Positions 1 to 10,964 of a stretch of 64,000 bases of DNA are shown piece by piece. A program made the position numbers and the translations under genes. A model generated the notes under the pieces. The model made no database searches. It was not told where the DNA came from and worked only from the letters and a program-made list of their open reading frames with translations. Numbering within the stretch: the first letter of the stretch is position 1; each line of letters begins with the position of its first letter. The stretch lies in the NCBI GenBank assembly GCA_018398815.1, contig CM031604.1, forward strand, positions 50,371,305 to 50,435,304. The letters run 5' to 3'. This DNA comes from Conus ventricosus (Eukaryota; Mollusca; Gastropoda; Neogastropoda; Conidae).

Positions 1-844
1 CATGATCTCGCCGTTTTGTGTCGGAGGAATACATAGGGTGAAACGAAAGATGAGCATGCTTTTTTATATGAAATGATTGTTTCCTCAGTGGCATAAGCTG
101 TATTGTGAATGCATTTTTGTAATGGAAAAATATTGTATTCGGAGCATAGAACTGCGTAAGTTTTCCTCTGGTGGAAACTACTATTCTGGGTATATGTGTG
201 CTGACCAGTGATGTTAGAAGTGAAGCATGGAACAGAGACTCCATCAGCATGACTTTTTTTTGGGGGGGAGGGGGGGGGGGGGTCCTAGATTCAGGGCTTG
301 AAATGGTCCACCATTTGGCAAACCATTTGGTGGATTTCCACTGTTTGAAAAAATTTTCAGGGAAAAGAGTTTCTGCTGAAGACTAACACAAAGAAAAAAG
401 ATGAGGGGAAAATTGTATGTCATATGACTCTTGACAGTGTGCATAAATACTGGACAGGGCCTGTTGAGAAGCATTCCAGACCAAAATGGCGGAGCAGTTG
501 ACTGTAAACAGTGCCTGAGCAAATTCTGGTGTGAATGATTGCTGGAATGGGATGGGATGGAAACAGACACAAAGAGATTAGGGAAGCATCTAGAAAGATT
601 ACATTGCAGGGGCATGCTGTGTATGTTGTACCATTTAGACATGAATTACAGGCCCCATGTGGTTTTGGAAAGCCTTGAGCATTTTAAGCCCTGTAGAGTT
701 TTGCTGTTTGGTATGATAGTTTCAGTGTGTCTTATGCTAATTATTGCATTTTTTTAAAGCTCATGTTAAGATTCTGGTCTTTGAATTTGAAGTGGAGTAT
801 CTGAGATAAAGCATCAGTTTCTCATGTCTGTCTGTCTTCAACAG
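1..844. other. intron/flank, no gene seen
   Basis: AT-rich non-coding sequence to the left of the first convincing exon. It holds a T-run followed by an interrupted G-run at about 256-282, the kind of homopolymer tract seen at several other places in the window. No open frame here is protein-like. The pyrimidine-rich tail ending in CAACAG at 839-844 is the acceptor of the next exon. Confidence 0.6.
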
Positions 845-1043
845 GGGCACAGTTCTGAATGTGCGCGACACCTGTGAAATGAAGGTAGCAGGGGAGCGCT
901 ATTTCAAAGAGCTGAGCTGCCTGCGGAAGAGTGGGGAAGTGTACTGGAAAGGGTGGTACATCAATGTGGCTGAGCTTCGACCTCGCCCTGACAGCAAAAT
1001 GCAGTTTCAGCGCCTGATGAATCATCTGAGCAGAACAGACAGT
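845..1043 (+). CDS. internal exon of an unrecognised host gene
   Basis: A 199-bp exon bounded by the acceptor CAACAG and the strong donor GTACGT. The first base completes a split codon and 66 codons follow without a stop, ending on a codon boundary. The peptide is dense and globular, with aromatic and charged residues (GEVYWKGWYINVAELRPRPD near the middle, then a QFQRLMNHLSR stretch), unlike the low-complexity shadows around it. I do not recognise the family. It lies on the same strand as the exons at 14552 and 26299 and is probably part of the same gene. Ending in phase 0, it cannot join directly to the 14552 exon, which needs two carried bases, so at least one exon should lie between them. 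The call as an exon is fairly secure; its function is unknown. Confidence 0.6.
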
Positions 1044-1488
1044 GTACGTGGAGAGGGGAGAGAGATATGATAGAGCTTTACAAACATTTACTTTCACCGA
1101 TTCTGGATGATTTTGTACAGCATTTAAAATACAAAAAGAAAACCTGAAAGCTCCAACACTATCTTTGAAGAAAGAGGCTTGATTGAAAAAAATGTTGTTT
1201 TTTATGAGGCTGACTGCTTCTAGTTAACAATGCAGGATGATCTTTTGGTGATTTGTGTTGCAGAACTTCAAATTTATGTGATAGCCATTAAAATCTGCAT
1301 TGCAGGAAAGAAAGATCTTCTGATGATATCTAAGCTTTCATTTTAGAAAGCAATAGCAAAGTTTTACAAAATGCACCATTTTTTTAATGAATAACTTGAA
1401 ATGATTGTTGCTGCCAATAATACAGACTTGATATTGTTTAAGAATCCTGAAAGAAAATGTTCTTTTGCAGAGGATTTTTCTTATTATT

Positions 1489-2055
1489 CAGAGCTTACTC
1501 TAGAGCGCGGGATTTGTACAATCCCCGAAAATCTGTTCCTTCCCGCAATTATCGAGTCTTAACGCGGGCAGACTCCCGCACAGTTGCAGGACTGCCCACC
1601 TGTTCACTGATCGTTGCTGGCGCTCGTTTGTCGTCTGCTTGAAAAACTGAAACTAGAACTGAGCAGGAGCGAACGATTTCTTGATATTTCATTGGCTGTT
1701 AGTGCAAATCAACCAATCGGCGGCGTTCATCTCCTCCTTCTCGATCACCGACGAGAAGTTGCGAGAGTTTAAGACGCCATATTGGATATTTTCCAAAATG
1801 AAGCGTGCACCCACCCTATTTGACTTCGACTTTCGAAAAAAAAATTCTGTGCCATGCGAGGGTGGAGAAGATCATGAAGAAACCGCGACTACATCCAAAA
1901 GCTCGGAGAAGCAGCCCGAAAAGAGTGCCAGTGCAAGGGAACACCGGTTTCAAGACGATTGGCTGAAGAAGTGGCCGGGGGGGGGGGGGTGCCCCCCTTT
2001 TTTTGATATGAGGGGGGGACTGCCCCCTTTTTGAAAAATCCTAGATTAAGCTCTG
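1489..2055 (+). mobile_element. short hAT-like element, 6-bp TSD
   Basis: Terminal inverted repeats CAGAGCTTACTCTAG (left) and the complement of CTAGATTAAGCTCTG (right) match at about 14 of 15 positions. The element is flanked by the 6-bp direct repeat ATTATT (1483-1488 and 2056-2061). Inside, an ATG at 1798 opens a 60-codon reading frame that begins MKRAPTLFDFDFRKK and includes HRFQDDWLKKWP. This resembles the N-terminus of hAT-type and KIAA1586/DUF4371-type transposase-derived proteins, ahead of the zinc finger. The frame then runs into G-, C- and T-runs (1978-2030), so the rest of the gene is gone. CAG...CTG ends with a 6-bp duplication suggest the hAT6-type group rather than classic 8-bp hATs. 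Confidence 0.6.
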
Positions 2056-2434
2056 ATTATTTATTGTCTTTTTTTTTGCTGCCAGCCATCATGTTCTGCT
2101 TAGTTGTTTTGTTTTTAAAAATTTTTTTTTTTAAAGGTGTACAAATAAGGGGATTGACATGCTTGTGAGGGGAAGATAAGCTACCAGTATTTTTTGGTCT
2201 GTTTGTGTTGAAGTTCTGTGGAAAAACCGATGAAAAAGAATCCCTAGAGAGTGCTAGATGTGAACTTATCCCAAAGAGTGCTTTGAACAATTCCATTTTC
2301 TGTCCACAAAAATGCTGCACAATTTTGACTCGGGTTTGAACTCTAGTAGAACAAGCGATGGCTGTTTCGGTGCTTTTCATGCTTTGGATATCTAAATAAA
2401 TGCATATCAAAGCATTCTGATCTATTCCTTTCAG

Positions 2435-2469
2435 GTTTTTATTTTCTACTCTTTGATTGGTATTGACAA
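2435..2469 (+). CDS. possible 35-nt micro-exon of the host gene
   Basis: A good acceptor (TTCCTTTCAG) ends at 2434. Reading from codon phase 0, which is what the exon ending at 1043 leaves, gives an open peptide VFIFYSLIGID plus two bases up to a GTACCA donor at 2470. The two carried bases are exactly what the exon at 14552 needs. The alternative donor GTAGAT at 2477 would leave phase 0 and would not fit. The support is phase arithmetic and splice signals only; the piece is short enough to occur by chance. Confidence 0.3.
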
Positions 2470-2639
2470 GTACCAGGTAGATGGCCAGTTCTGCAGTTTA
2501 AGATTCTCCGATAGCTTTTGGCTGTGTAGGAGAACTTTGAGACAATTTTACTGCTCCTTGCTATGGCAAACATTACACCTGTCAAGCATTGAAAAGCCTT
2601 TATTTCATTTGAGCATGTGGGTGTCATCCACTTAGACTG

Positions 2640-3346
2640 AAGTACACTGATAGCTTTGACATTGACAGTTTCACCAACAAATGAATTTTATGGTTCAAGC
2701 TAGCATACCTGAAGAATTGAAGCAGTTTCTGAACAAGGTATCAAACAGTATTGGAAGCTTGTGAAATCAGCTGCTGTACTGATATTAAGAAGTGAATTTG
2801 TAACCTTGTTTAGGTATGAAAAAGGAGTTTCTGGATTCATTTCTTTGTACCTTTTTAGTTTTTGTGTGTGCAAGCAATAGGAAGCTCTGAGTAGACGGTT
2901 GTTCTTCTATTGTTCAGCTTGAGACAGTTATTGCCCTGGTATGAGTTCAGGTAACTTCTTAACTTTATGTTGTTTTGAAAGAGGGATGAGCAACATTTTA
3001 TATGTATTAAAATCTTTCCAGGTGGCAGTGTTGAAACCGGAAAAACGATGTGATTCTTCTGTTGGCACCAAACGTGTGTGCTGATGCATAATCTTGGTAA
3101 GTGGAAGAGAAGGCCTCTTAACATTGGGATCATCAACATGAGCATGTGTATGACTGTGTGTTTATAATGTGTATGTTCTTCGTCAGCTTTTTTGACAGAA
3201 ACTTTACTATCTGCTTGAAATACTTTAATGTGACTTGGTTGAATGGACATAGAATATTAAAGTCTGTTTGGTTGTTATCGTCATGCAACATCTGTTAAAA
3301 AAAGGCTGATTCCTATATTTTTGTTTTAGTTGTTGGCAAAGTCAGG

Positions 3347-3347
<1 letters not shown>
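2640..3347. other. intronic sequence, nothing recognised
   Basis: AT-rich sequence without protein-like frames or clear repeats. It ends in the C-run at about 3349-3377. Confidence 0.5.
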
Positions 3348-3377
<30 letters not shown>

Positions 3378-3380
<3 letters not shown>

Positions 3381-3577
3381 AGAGATGTCCCACCTGATGT
3401 AATCTTTGAGACTAACATTTTTCACCTGGTCTTAAGATTTTATGGAGGAAAGATTTTTAACAAATTTCCGGTGTGTTTTTGGAAGGTGAGTTTTGAAGAG
3501 TTGAGTGATAGCCCTGATTTGGCCCTTTGCGGTCGGCTGGGCTATAAGCAACATTACCATTACCATCAGAGACAGGA
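3378..3577 (+). mobile_element. 5'-truncated LINE 3' end (copy 5, divergent subfamily)
   Basis: About 200 bp align with the last codons and 3' UTR of the four other LINE copies. Shared landmarks are GATGTCCCACCTGATG, AACATTTTTCA and the 3' signature GGTCGGCTGGGCTATAAGCA. The tail differs: it reads ATTACCATTACCATC where the other copies end in ATTATCTTATC. It is preceded by a run of about 30 C. An imperfect pair CAAAGTCAGGA (left of the C-run) and CAGAGACAGGA (right of the tail) may be a decayed target duplication. Confidence 0.75.
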
Positions 3578-4483
3578 TTAAGAGCCCCAAGAATCTGTGA
3601 GTGGCTTGCCTGTGTGCTCGCAATGAGGAAAGTGAGAGCTGAGAGAAAAGAACAGGTGCTATACAAAATAAAATATTTTGATTGTTTCATGCACCAGTCA
3701 CAAGATGTCGGTTATATTTTCTGTGCCAGTCAGAGAATATTACAGTTGGCAGCCATGCTAGAGACTCACAAGATACTATGGAATCTCTTGCCTGTGTCTA
3801 GCCTTGCTCGCTGTAAGAGAATGCTATGAAAATATGTTGCTTGGTCGGCTTGCAAGAATTCTTGTGTGTAGCTTCTAAGACATGCAGCTGATCAGTGATT
3901 TCTTCAGACTGGTCTGTGGAGGAAGAAGTTCCTGATGTGGACCCATGCCGTGTTCCATATAGCATTTAAAACTGATGGTCCATGGGACCGTTGCTTAAAG
4001 AAACTTGGGGTCCATCAGTGAAATATAACAATCCCTTCTACAGTACTTGAATCTGAGGAAATTTTCAACTGCACAATAAAATATCGGTGAAATATGCGAT
4101 CCCTTTTACAGTACATGAATTTGAAGAAATATTCAATTGCACAATAAATAATGCTACACCACACATTATCCATTCTGTTACGCATGACAAAGAGGTATCA
4201 GAGCTGCTTTCAAACAAAAACCATTAGAAGCAACCAACGATCTTTACATTCTTTTTTTAGAGCCCCACTTGCCCACCTTTCCATCTCATCAAGAAATGTC
4301 TCTGATGGAGACTTTTGTCAGTGGAGAAACTATGAAAGGTAGAGGAAAGAGGTGTTGGAGGGAGAAGGCAGAATGAGTGGGAAGAGAGAAGCATGTAAAC
4401 TAGGATTTTGCCACCATATCTTGCTGCTAAACTATGGACTTTGCCAAATCTTCTTTCCATATTTGTAACATTCTTACTATCAG
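3578..4483. other. intronic sequence, small local duplication
   Basis: No gene is seen. At about 4020-4150 a segment of roughly 60 bp is repeated with changes: GTGAAATATAACAATCCC and GTGAAATATGCGATCCC, each followed by a TTTTACAGTAC-like stretch and a TTCAA.TGCACAATAAA motif. Confidence 0.4.
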
Positions 4484-4755
4484 CCATGCCCTACCGTCCC
4501 TGACCATCCGGGATTTGTCCCGGAAAGTTGATTTTAGAAGCCACTGTCCGGAAATCCTGGTTTGCAACATTGCATCCTGGAATAAAAAAACATGATGTCG
4601 ACACAAGAGTCAGATTTGACTCTTCGGATGGATCCCAAAGGAGTGAAAAGAAGAAGAAAACGACCATGAAGCGAGGCCTGTGTCTTCAGATTTTACGGAT
4701 TTGTCCCTGATGGTTGTCTGTATTGTCCCTGAAAGCAAATTTTGGGGTAGGCATG
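4484..4755. mobile_element. possible MITE with CATGCC(C)TACC ends
   Basis: The left end CATGCCCTACCGTCCC and the complement of the right end GGGGTAGGCATG form an inverted repeat of about 11 bp. Just inside both ends are repeated CCGGGATTTGTCCC and GGATTTGTCCC motifs, which look like subterminal repeats. A short Lys-rich frame lies in the middle. No clean target duplication was found, so the borders are approximate. Confidence 0.35.
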
Positions 4756-5436
4756 CTGTACTATTTCCTTGCATCATATTTGGAATTGACACTTTCAAAT
4801 ATAACAATTCGTTTGATTCTACTTTGAGTAGTTTTAAGCAAACAGCTTCAGAACTTTTAGAAAGGATAGTATCAGCTGTGCCAGTGTGCATGCATATGTT
4901 CATGTCAACCATTTACACTGGTGCCGTGGTGTACACTTCTTAAAGATTGTGGGCATGCAATATTTCTTTTAAGTGAACAGCCTTGGCCACAATTACTGTC
5001 ACCTTTGTTGATCTCTTTCTTGGGAATGCTGAAGGAGAGGAAGAAGTCCATCTCTTCAACAAAATCTTCAACAAAATTGCCAGCTCTTGATTGTGCCTGC
5101 AGCAACTTTTTAGTTGACAAGAACCACTGAATCTAAGCCATGATTGCTTCTTTCATGCAACTGATGTGAAGACTTGGCGTATTGGAGGATGCAACTCTGA
5201 AGTTGAAGTATTTCACAGCTTTCGTCAATAAAACCATGTTGCTGCATCCCATGAAGAATTTCAACTTCAAAGTTGCAGAAAAATTGTTGTAATCACCCCC
5301 TCTCAAAAAAAAAAAAAAAAAAAAAAAAAACCCTCTCCAAAAAAACCCAACTTTTTTTTCCTTAATGTGCATCTCGGGGACCCACTGAGTAAAAATATGT
5401 GTTTCAGACTGCAGAATCTGTGTGTAAAGTACCCCG
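4756..5436. other. no gene; A-run
   Basis: AT-rich sequence with an A-run at about 5305-5330. No supported gene or element was seen. Confidence 0.4.
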
Positions 5437-5783
5437 AGTAGTCAGACGTGGGAATCTTCCGCCTTTCGGCGGAATTCCGCCTTTTTGGAGGCCTCAGAGG
5501 TCATTTTTGAGATCGATGCAAAGCTCTTCCGCCTTAGGCGAAATCCTACGCTCGCATGGCCGTAATGCGAGGGCGAGGGGGTGAAACTACGTCAGCGAAT
5601 GACTCGTCGAGCAACCTACCTTCTGATTCGTTCGGTCATTTCCGTTTAACATGAGCCCTCCCGAGACAAGTACAAGAACAACGTACGACGCGGTTAACCG
5701 AATCTATCAACCAAAGGGAAATAATCGCAGACCTTATTCGCCGCCATCTTTTTTCATAAGTTTTTGACTGGTGACAGGCGAAA

Positions 5784-5936
5784 ATGTTTCGCACGTTAAA
5801 TGAAAATGAAAAAGTGTTGGCAAGTTCCATTGATTCCTCAGTGAAAAATAAGTGGAATTGGAAATGGCTGGATGAAGTTGTGAACACAAAGATCGTTATA
5901 GCTTCTGTGAGCCGTGATGTGCAACTTCGACTGTGA
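5784..5936 (+). pseudogene. hAT-like ORF first exon, truncated
   Basis: The 50-codon frame begins MFRTLNENEKVLASS and contains KNKWNWKWLDEVV. It is colinear with the frame at 46295-46702 (MFRQIAESEKVLAKQ, KNKWTWKWLEEEV), which goes on into a C2H2 finger. Here the frame stops before the finger, so no functional protein is expected. The Trp-rich helix shared by both copies is the most conserved part. Confidence 0.6.
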
Positions 5937-6136
5937 TCTTCATGGAGTCCTGGGACTAGTGGGAGAGGTATGTCAATACTTTATAGATATTTTGTTTCAT
6001 GATTTGACACACACACATGCACACACACAGTTGCACAGAGTGACACACATGATTCAAACGCTCGCACATGCACACTTTTGATCTTGATCATTTGGTGTCA
6101 CAGATTATGATTTTTTCAATGTTAAATGACAAAAAT

Positions 6137-6228
6137 CCTTCAGCTTCAGGGGGCTTCGCCCCCAGACCCCCACCAGGGGCGTTGCCCTGGACCCCACTGG
6201 GGGCCTTCAGCGGCCCCCAGACCCCCGC
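6137..6228. repeat. three consecutive GC-rich hairpins
   Basis: A chain of short palindromes: GGGGGCTTCGCCCCC, then an arm set around CCAGGGGCGTTGCCCTGG, then GGGGGCCTTCAGCGGCCCCC. The same chain occurs at the same relative position in the related element near 48840-48925. It sits just inside the 3' TIR of the element. Confidence 0.8.
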
Positions 6229-6502
6229 AAAAATTTTCCTCCTTTTTCACTTTTTCTCATTCCCACCTCTGAGTAGTGTGTTATAAGGAACACTGCCAAG
6301 TAGTGCTAAACCTGCACTGTAGAGGTTTGTGTGATTTCTGGACCTGTCCATTAAGTGCGACATACCATATCATATCCCAAAATAATTGGCAAGTGGGTGC
6401 TTACTTTGCAAGATCAATGGGTTATTCATATGCTTGGAAACATACTGTAATATATGGTGAAACTTTTCCCATGTAACATTGTTTGAAAACCTGAAATTTG
6501 GC

Positions 6503-6610
6503 TTAATACTTTCATAACGAGCGCAGCAGAGCAACATCTCTTCCCTGCAGACGCGTGCACCGCATGTGCGTACAACCGTTGCAGACGCGCAATTTTCGCA
6601 CTTTTTTATT
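6503..6610 (+). mobile_element. possible piggyBac-like 5' end
   Basis: TTAATACTTTCATAACGAGCGCAG resembles the left end of the piggyBac element at 61748 in its TTAA target, the TTCATAACG.GCGCAG subterminal block and the following run of CG-rich words. No matching right end could be placed, so this may be a solo fragment. Confidence 0.3.
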
Positions 6611-8994
6611 TTATTTTACGTCCCCTAATATAAATCTAACAAGCAATTGTTATATATCAACGAAAAGGTTAAAACGCGAACTTTCCCATGAGCATAGACT
6701 TAAATACATTTAGGGTAAAATAGCAACGCTACAGTTACGGAAACAACATAAGTAAAACGTAGGAGAACACAATCTTGTTTACGTTTGTTTGGTTAGTATG
6801 ACAACAGCAAATGAGGAAGAAAAGGGGCATAAAATTTCACTCTCACTTTGAATAGATGCAGAGAAAGCCTGGGGTATTCAATATGTGTAATCCAAGTGAA
6901 TTTCAAAAAGGAAATTAAATCAATGCACACTGTATACAAATTTAATTGTTTTGGCTTCTGATGATATGACGTATAAAACTATTGAATACACAGAGCAAAT
7001 AAATCAAGCTCAGATTCTTTTCGATAAAATTGTACACCTTTACACCCCACATCCACTGAACCACTTTGCTGAACCAGTTCTAACACCCCATGTAATTCTT
7101 TTCTGCCTAGTATGTTGATGAGGCAGGAAATTCCACACGTGCCTTCCGGCAGAAATTCCCAGTGCCAGACGGGTCTCTTTGTTTGGACTGCTCTGGGGTC
7201 ACAAAGGTCATCGCTAGTGCGTGTAAACTCGCCCTTCCAGTGGCTAGAACCCTGTTCTAAATATTTAGGGCAGCTGCATCCATTAGACTGTAGACGAGAG
7301 AACAGGGGATTTTTTTTTTATAGTTGTGCCGTCACGTAGGCATGGCACGTCCAGGGAGTACAGCAATCATTATTCTACTGCTTCTGCGCATTGGGATTTC
7401 TGAGCGGCAGATGGTAGTGGATACAAAAACAAATCAAAAGAAATGGAAGGGTGTGTTTTCAGCCAAGCCAGGTGAATACAGAAGAGTTTGATAGTACCAG
7501 CTTCAGACCTGGCAAAACACAGGGTGCACAGTCTTCGGGTAATGGACTGGGCTCTTGATGAATATTAATATCCAGCAGTCGGGGAACTTCATAGCCTTAC
7601 TGGTCTTAAAGCTGTGATTTAAAGGGAAAAAAAGATGCAATCAGAGTAAGTACAAGCAGAGTTCAGCTGAAGTCCGCAGATCAACCACTGCAGTATCAAT
7701 GACATTTTTTTTTTAAGGCCAAATAAACCAAGTGAAAAGTTCAGTTTTTCAACAACTTTTGGTGAGTGTCTCAGAGATCTTGTGGAGAATAAGTTTTCAA
7801 CAACTAAACATGACGCCCCTCATAGATCCTTTGGGAAAATAGCTACCAACCCTCCCAAGCTTTTCTGGAATTTCCCTGATTTAGAAGTTATTCCTGAAAT
7901 TTCAGACTGAGGAAACCAAATTTTAAAAATTTTTTGTTTAAAAACGGGGGGTTTCTAGGGGGTCATTTTTTAAATAGGATGATAAAGGTTGCTGAATAAA
8001 AACCCCAAATTAAAATTTTGGCGATTGATGATTGTATACATGAAACATACATTTTTTTTTTTAAACCTTGATTTGCAGCTAAAACAAAAGGAGGTAGAAA
8101 TCTTTCATTTTGAAAGCAAAATTTTCCCCTTTTCAGCCAACCATGCCTTCAGGGGTGACTGATTGATAAACTCGTGAGATCAGAGGAAAATTTTTTTGAA
8201 AAATTCATTTGGGTGACTCTTTGAAATGTGAATACCCGTAAATTTTCAGTTTTTAAGAGAGGGAACTTTTTTAAAAAAGATTTAGTTTTTTTTTTTTTTG
8301 CATTTTGGGGGTTGCGGATTGCAATTGTTTGTAAACTCAGTCAGAACTGAATCCCCCTCTTTATGGGGGAAAAGGGGCTTGTCCTTCATATCTTTCTATC
8401 ATCCTTCATCCCCGGGGTTCCCAAACAGATGTTGGGCAGCTTGTTGGGAATTTTCAGCAACAAGGGTGACTCATAAACCTTTAAAGGTACTTTCAACAAT
8501 TTATGACTCTCTTGTAAATCCTGGGGGAAGGGTTAAGACGGGAAGGGGTTAAGTTTTCAAAAAATTAAAAAGTTCTCTCCCTGGACTGTAGGGCCCTTGT
8601 TATTGTACTCTTAATTTGTTTTAGTTCCAAAGATTTTTAATGTCCCCTTTTGTCCCCTTTTTTTTTTCCCCCAGTTTTCCTTGCATTTAAAAATTTTTTT
8701 TTTTCTTCTTTTGCATGTACTACTTAATTCACGATTGGCCCCTACTCAATGTGGGTCCGGATGTAAAAAAAAAAACCCCCAAAAAACCAGTGCTTTTCTA
8801 TCACCCTTTGGGATATGAAAGTTTTTTGTCTGTCTTGCCCTCTCTGCCCCACTTCTGTCTCTCTCTTCTGCCTCTCTCTCCCCTTCTCCTCCTTCTCTCT
8901 TCCCTCCTCTTTCCTCTCCTGTCACCGTTCCCCCCCTCTCCCAACCCTACACCTTTTCTTTTTTTCTTTTTAAATTTTTTGATTCTCGGGGTTT
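6611..8994. other. no gene; homopolymer-rich degraded sequence
   Basis: No coding segment can be supported. From about 7900 onward the text is full of homopolymer blocks (runs of A, T, G or C placed back to back), the same texture as in LINE copy 1. The segment probably contains real intronic sequence read at low accuracy. The start codes at 8298, 8715 and the long reverse frame at 8801-9298 are composition shadows. Confidence 0.5.
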
Positions 8995-9704
8995 CCCCCT
9001 CCGGGGGTTCCCCCTGCGGGGTGGGAGGGCTTGCGGGCCCAGTGACCCCTTGGGCTTTGCGGCGGGGGCACAATACTTGGAGATAGGCGGGTTCTTTCAA
9101 ACTGCTTCTGGGCTGTAATCGAATGCGCCGGCCTAAGCGTAACGTGTGGGGTTTGATGCCCCTGGGGGGGCTTCCCATGTCAGATAGGCTGGGGTGGGGA
9201 TCCTGACAAAGAGTAACCCGCCTTTCCCTTTTCTTTTTTTCTCCCTTTCTTATTTCCCCCTTTTTATCTTCTCCCCCCCTCAATCTTCTTTTCCACACTC
9301 TTTTTCACTCGTGGTCCCCTTTAAGATCCGCCGCGTTGGCCTGCGGTGCGCCTGTGTAGGAGGGGAAATCCTGGTGATTGAGGGGGCCATGCTTGAGGAG
9401 GCCCGGTGCCTCAACACATCTTTTGGCTCGGACCTCCCCTAGACAGGATACACTTTGGGCCCCGGGTGTACTAACGCTCCCCTATTGGGGCTGGTCAAAC
9501 GGCCATTCCCCTGCTGGCCAAGTAACCCCTGCATGCTCGCTCTCTTTCCCGGAGTTAAACATGATCAGGGGGTGGGGGTAGTATGTTTTTTTTTCTAGTC
9601 TCTCCGAAGCCGGGAAGGGCCCAGACAGGATTCTTGCCGGGCCCCCTATTGGGACCCAAGGGGGTGGAAAGGGAGAGATAAAATTTTTTTCCCTTAAATA
9701 TGAC

Positions 9705-10906
9705 TTCAATCAAACATCCCCCCCCAAAAAAAGGAAATGCATTTAATTTCGAAAAGGGTCCACGGGAGTCCATGGGACCGATTCTGAAAATAAAAAAGGG
9801 CATTTCAGGATTTTGGCCCTTTTTGGTTAATCAGGAAAGAAAGGGAGCAGGACAAACCCTTTCGCACTAAGCCCTTTTGCAAAAACAGAAGGGTTTTCCA
9901 AGGGTGTTGCGGAGACCCACAGCACTCAGAAACGGCACATTTCTCATCCAATGTAAAACAAAAAACAATCAAGCAGCGCTGAAAGCTACAAAGCTGGTAG
10001 AACCAGAGATCCCGGATGACCCCCCATAAACAGCTTTTCCCTCTAAGGGATCTTTCGTGCCCAGATCTCGAGGTCCAGAGGCAAGATCAAGGAAAAACGG
10101 GCATCCCAGGTGGACAGGGGTGAAATAGGGGACGTAAAAAAAAAGGTGCGAAAGATGGCCCCAAACACCCTTTTTCTGACATTCTGCAACCCGGCTACCT
10201 CCTTCATAAAAGTGGGAATTGAATTCCGTAAAAAAAGTATTTCCTCTCCAATCTTTTGCTTCAAAGCCAAAAGTTGGTCATGTCAGAAAACCGCTTTTCT
10301 GGCAGGAGGTGTGGGGTTTTTGTTGCAAGCAACCCTGAGGGCCTGTAAAGACCCGGCGCATTGTGCAAAATGCGTGGCGACCCCCCCTCCTCTCAGCAAC
10401 TGCCCCCGTCTGGATACAAATCAAACCCTCCCAAAAGGCAAAAAAGAAAAGATCCGTTTTTTGAACCCGCAGGCTTGTTGGATCAAAACGCCAAAAGATC
10501 TTTATAAACCCTTTGGCGGAAAAAAAAAAATACGACACGTTCTCTCGCCCAAATGACGATTTTACTTTCTCCAAAACTTTGCAAGGGAAAACAGATAACA
10601 TGGGGGAAGCAAGTCCCACCACCTCCCAAACCCCAAATAGGGGCCCCGGGGGGCAAAAAATCGCCCCCCCCCCAGACTGCCAGCATCTACCCATCTCGCG
10701 GGGAGGATCAAAAAACCAGCCCCCCACCCGACCCCCCTTTCAGTGCTCGTGCAGGGAGGGGGGTTCAAATGAGTGTGGGGGAAAGAGAAAGAAAACCCCC
10801 ACCCTCCAAACCCCAGACCACCCCCTCTCCCAAACCCCGGCCTTCTCCCTGCGGGGAAGTCCCAGCAGGTCCAAGACCAACACAGTCCAGTGAAACTAAG
10901 CAATAA
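9705..10906 (+). pseudogene. LINE copy 1 ORF1 (gag-like), disrupted
   Basis: Colinear with ORF1 of copy 3. Recognisable blocks include the segment leading up to the knuckles (VKKKVRKMAPNTLFLTFCNP) and a Pro/Lys-rich C-terminal part. Cysteines of the knuckles are partly lost through base changes (10255-10400). In intact relatives this protein coats the LINE RNA. Multiple frameshifts make this copy non-functional as written. Confidence 0.55.
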
Positions 10907-10964
10907 ATTCACTCCATTGGGAAACGGACATTGATAGGAGATGACCTACTCTTCCTTTTCGCCC

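Larger units (their letters stand above)
5443..6271 (+). mobile_element. non-autonomous hAT-like element, 6-bp TSD AGTAGT
   Basis: The ends CAGACGTGGGAAT and the complement of ATTCCCACCTCTG form a TIR. The flanks carry a perfect 6-bp duplication AGTAGT (5437-5442 and 6272-6277). The 5' region, with its TTCCGCC inverted motifs and a TTTTTGAGATC tract, and the 3' hairpin cluster both match the larger element at 45927-48969, so the two belong to one family. The only coding remnant is the short frame at 5784-5936. Confidence 0.75.

Noticed and set aside
8801..9298. 165-codon reverse frame rich in Arg, Gly and Lys
   Set aside because: It lies opposite pyrimidine-rich low-complexity sequence and the LINE 5' UTR. 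No relatives in the other LINE copies keep it open.
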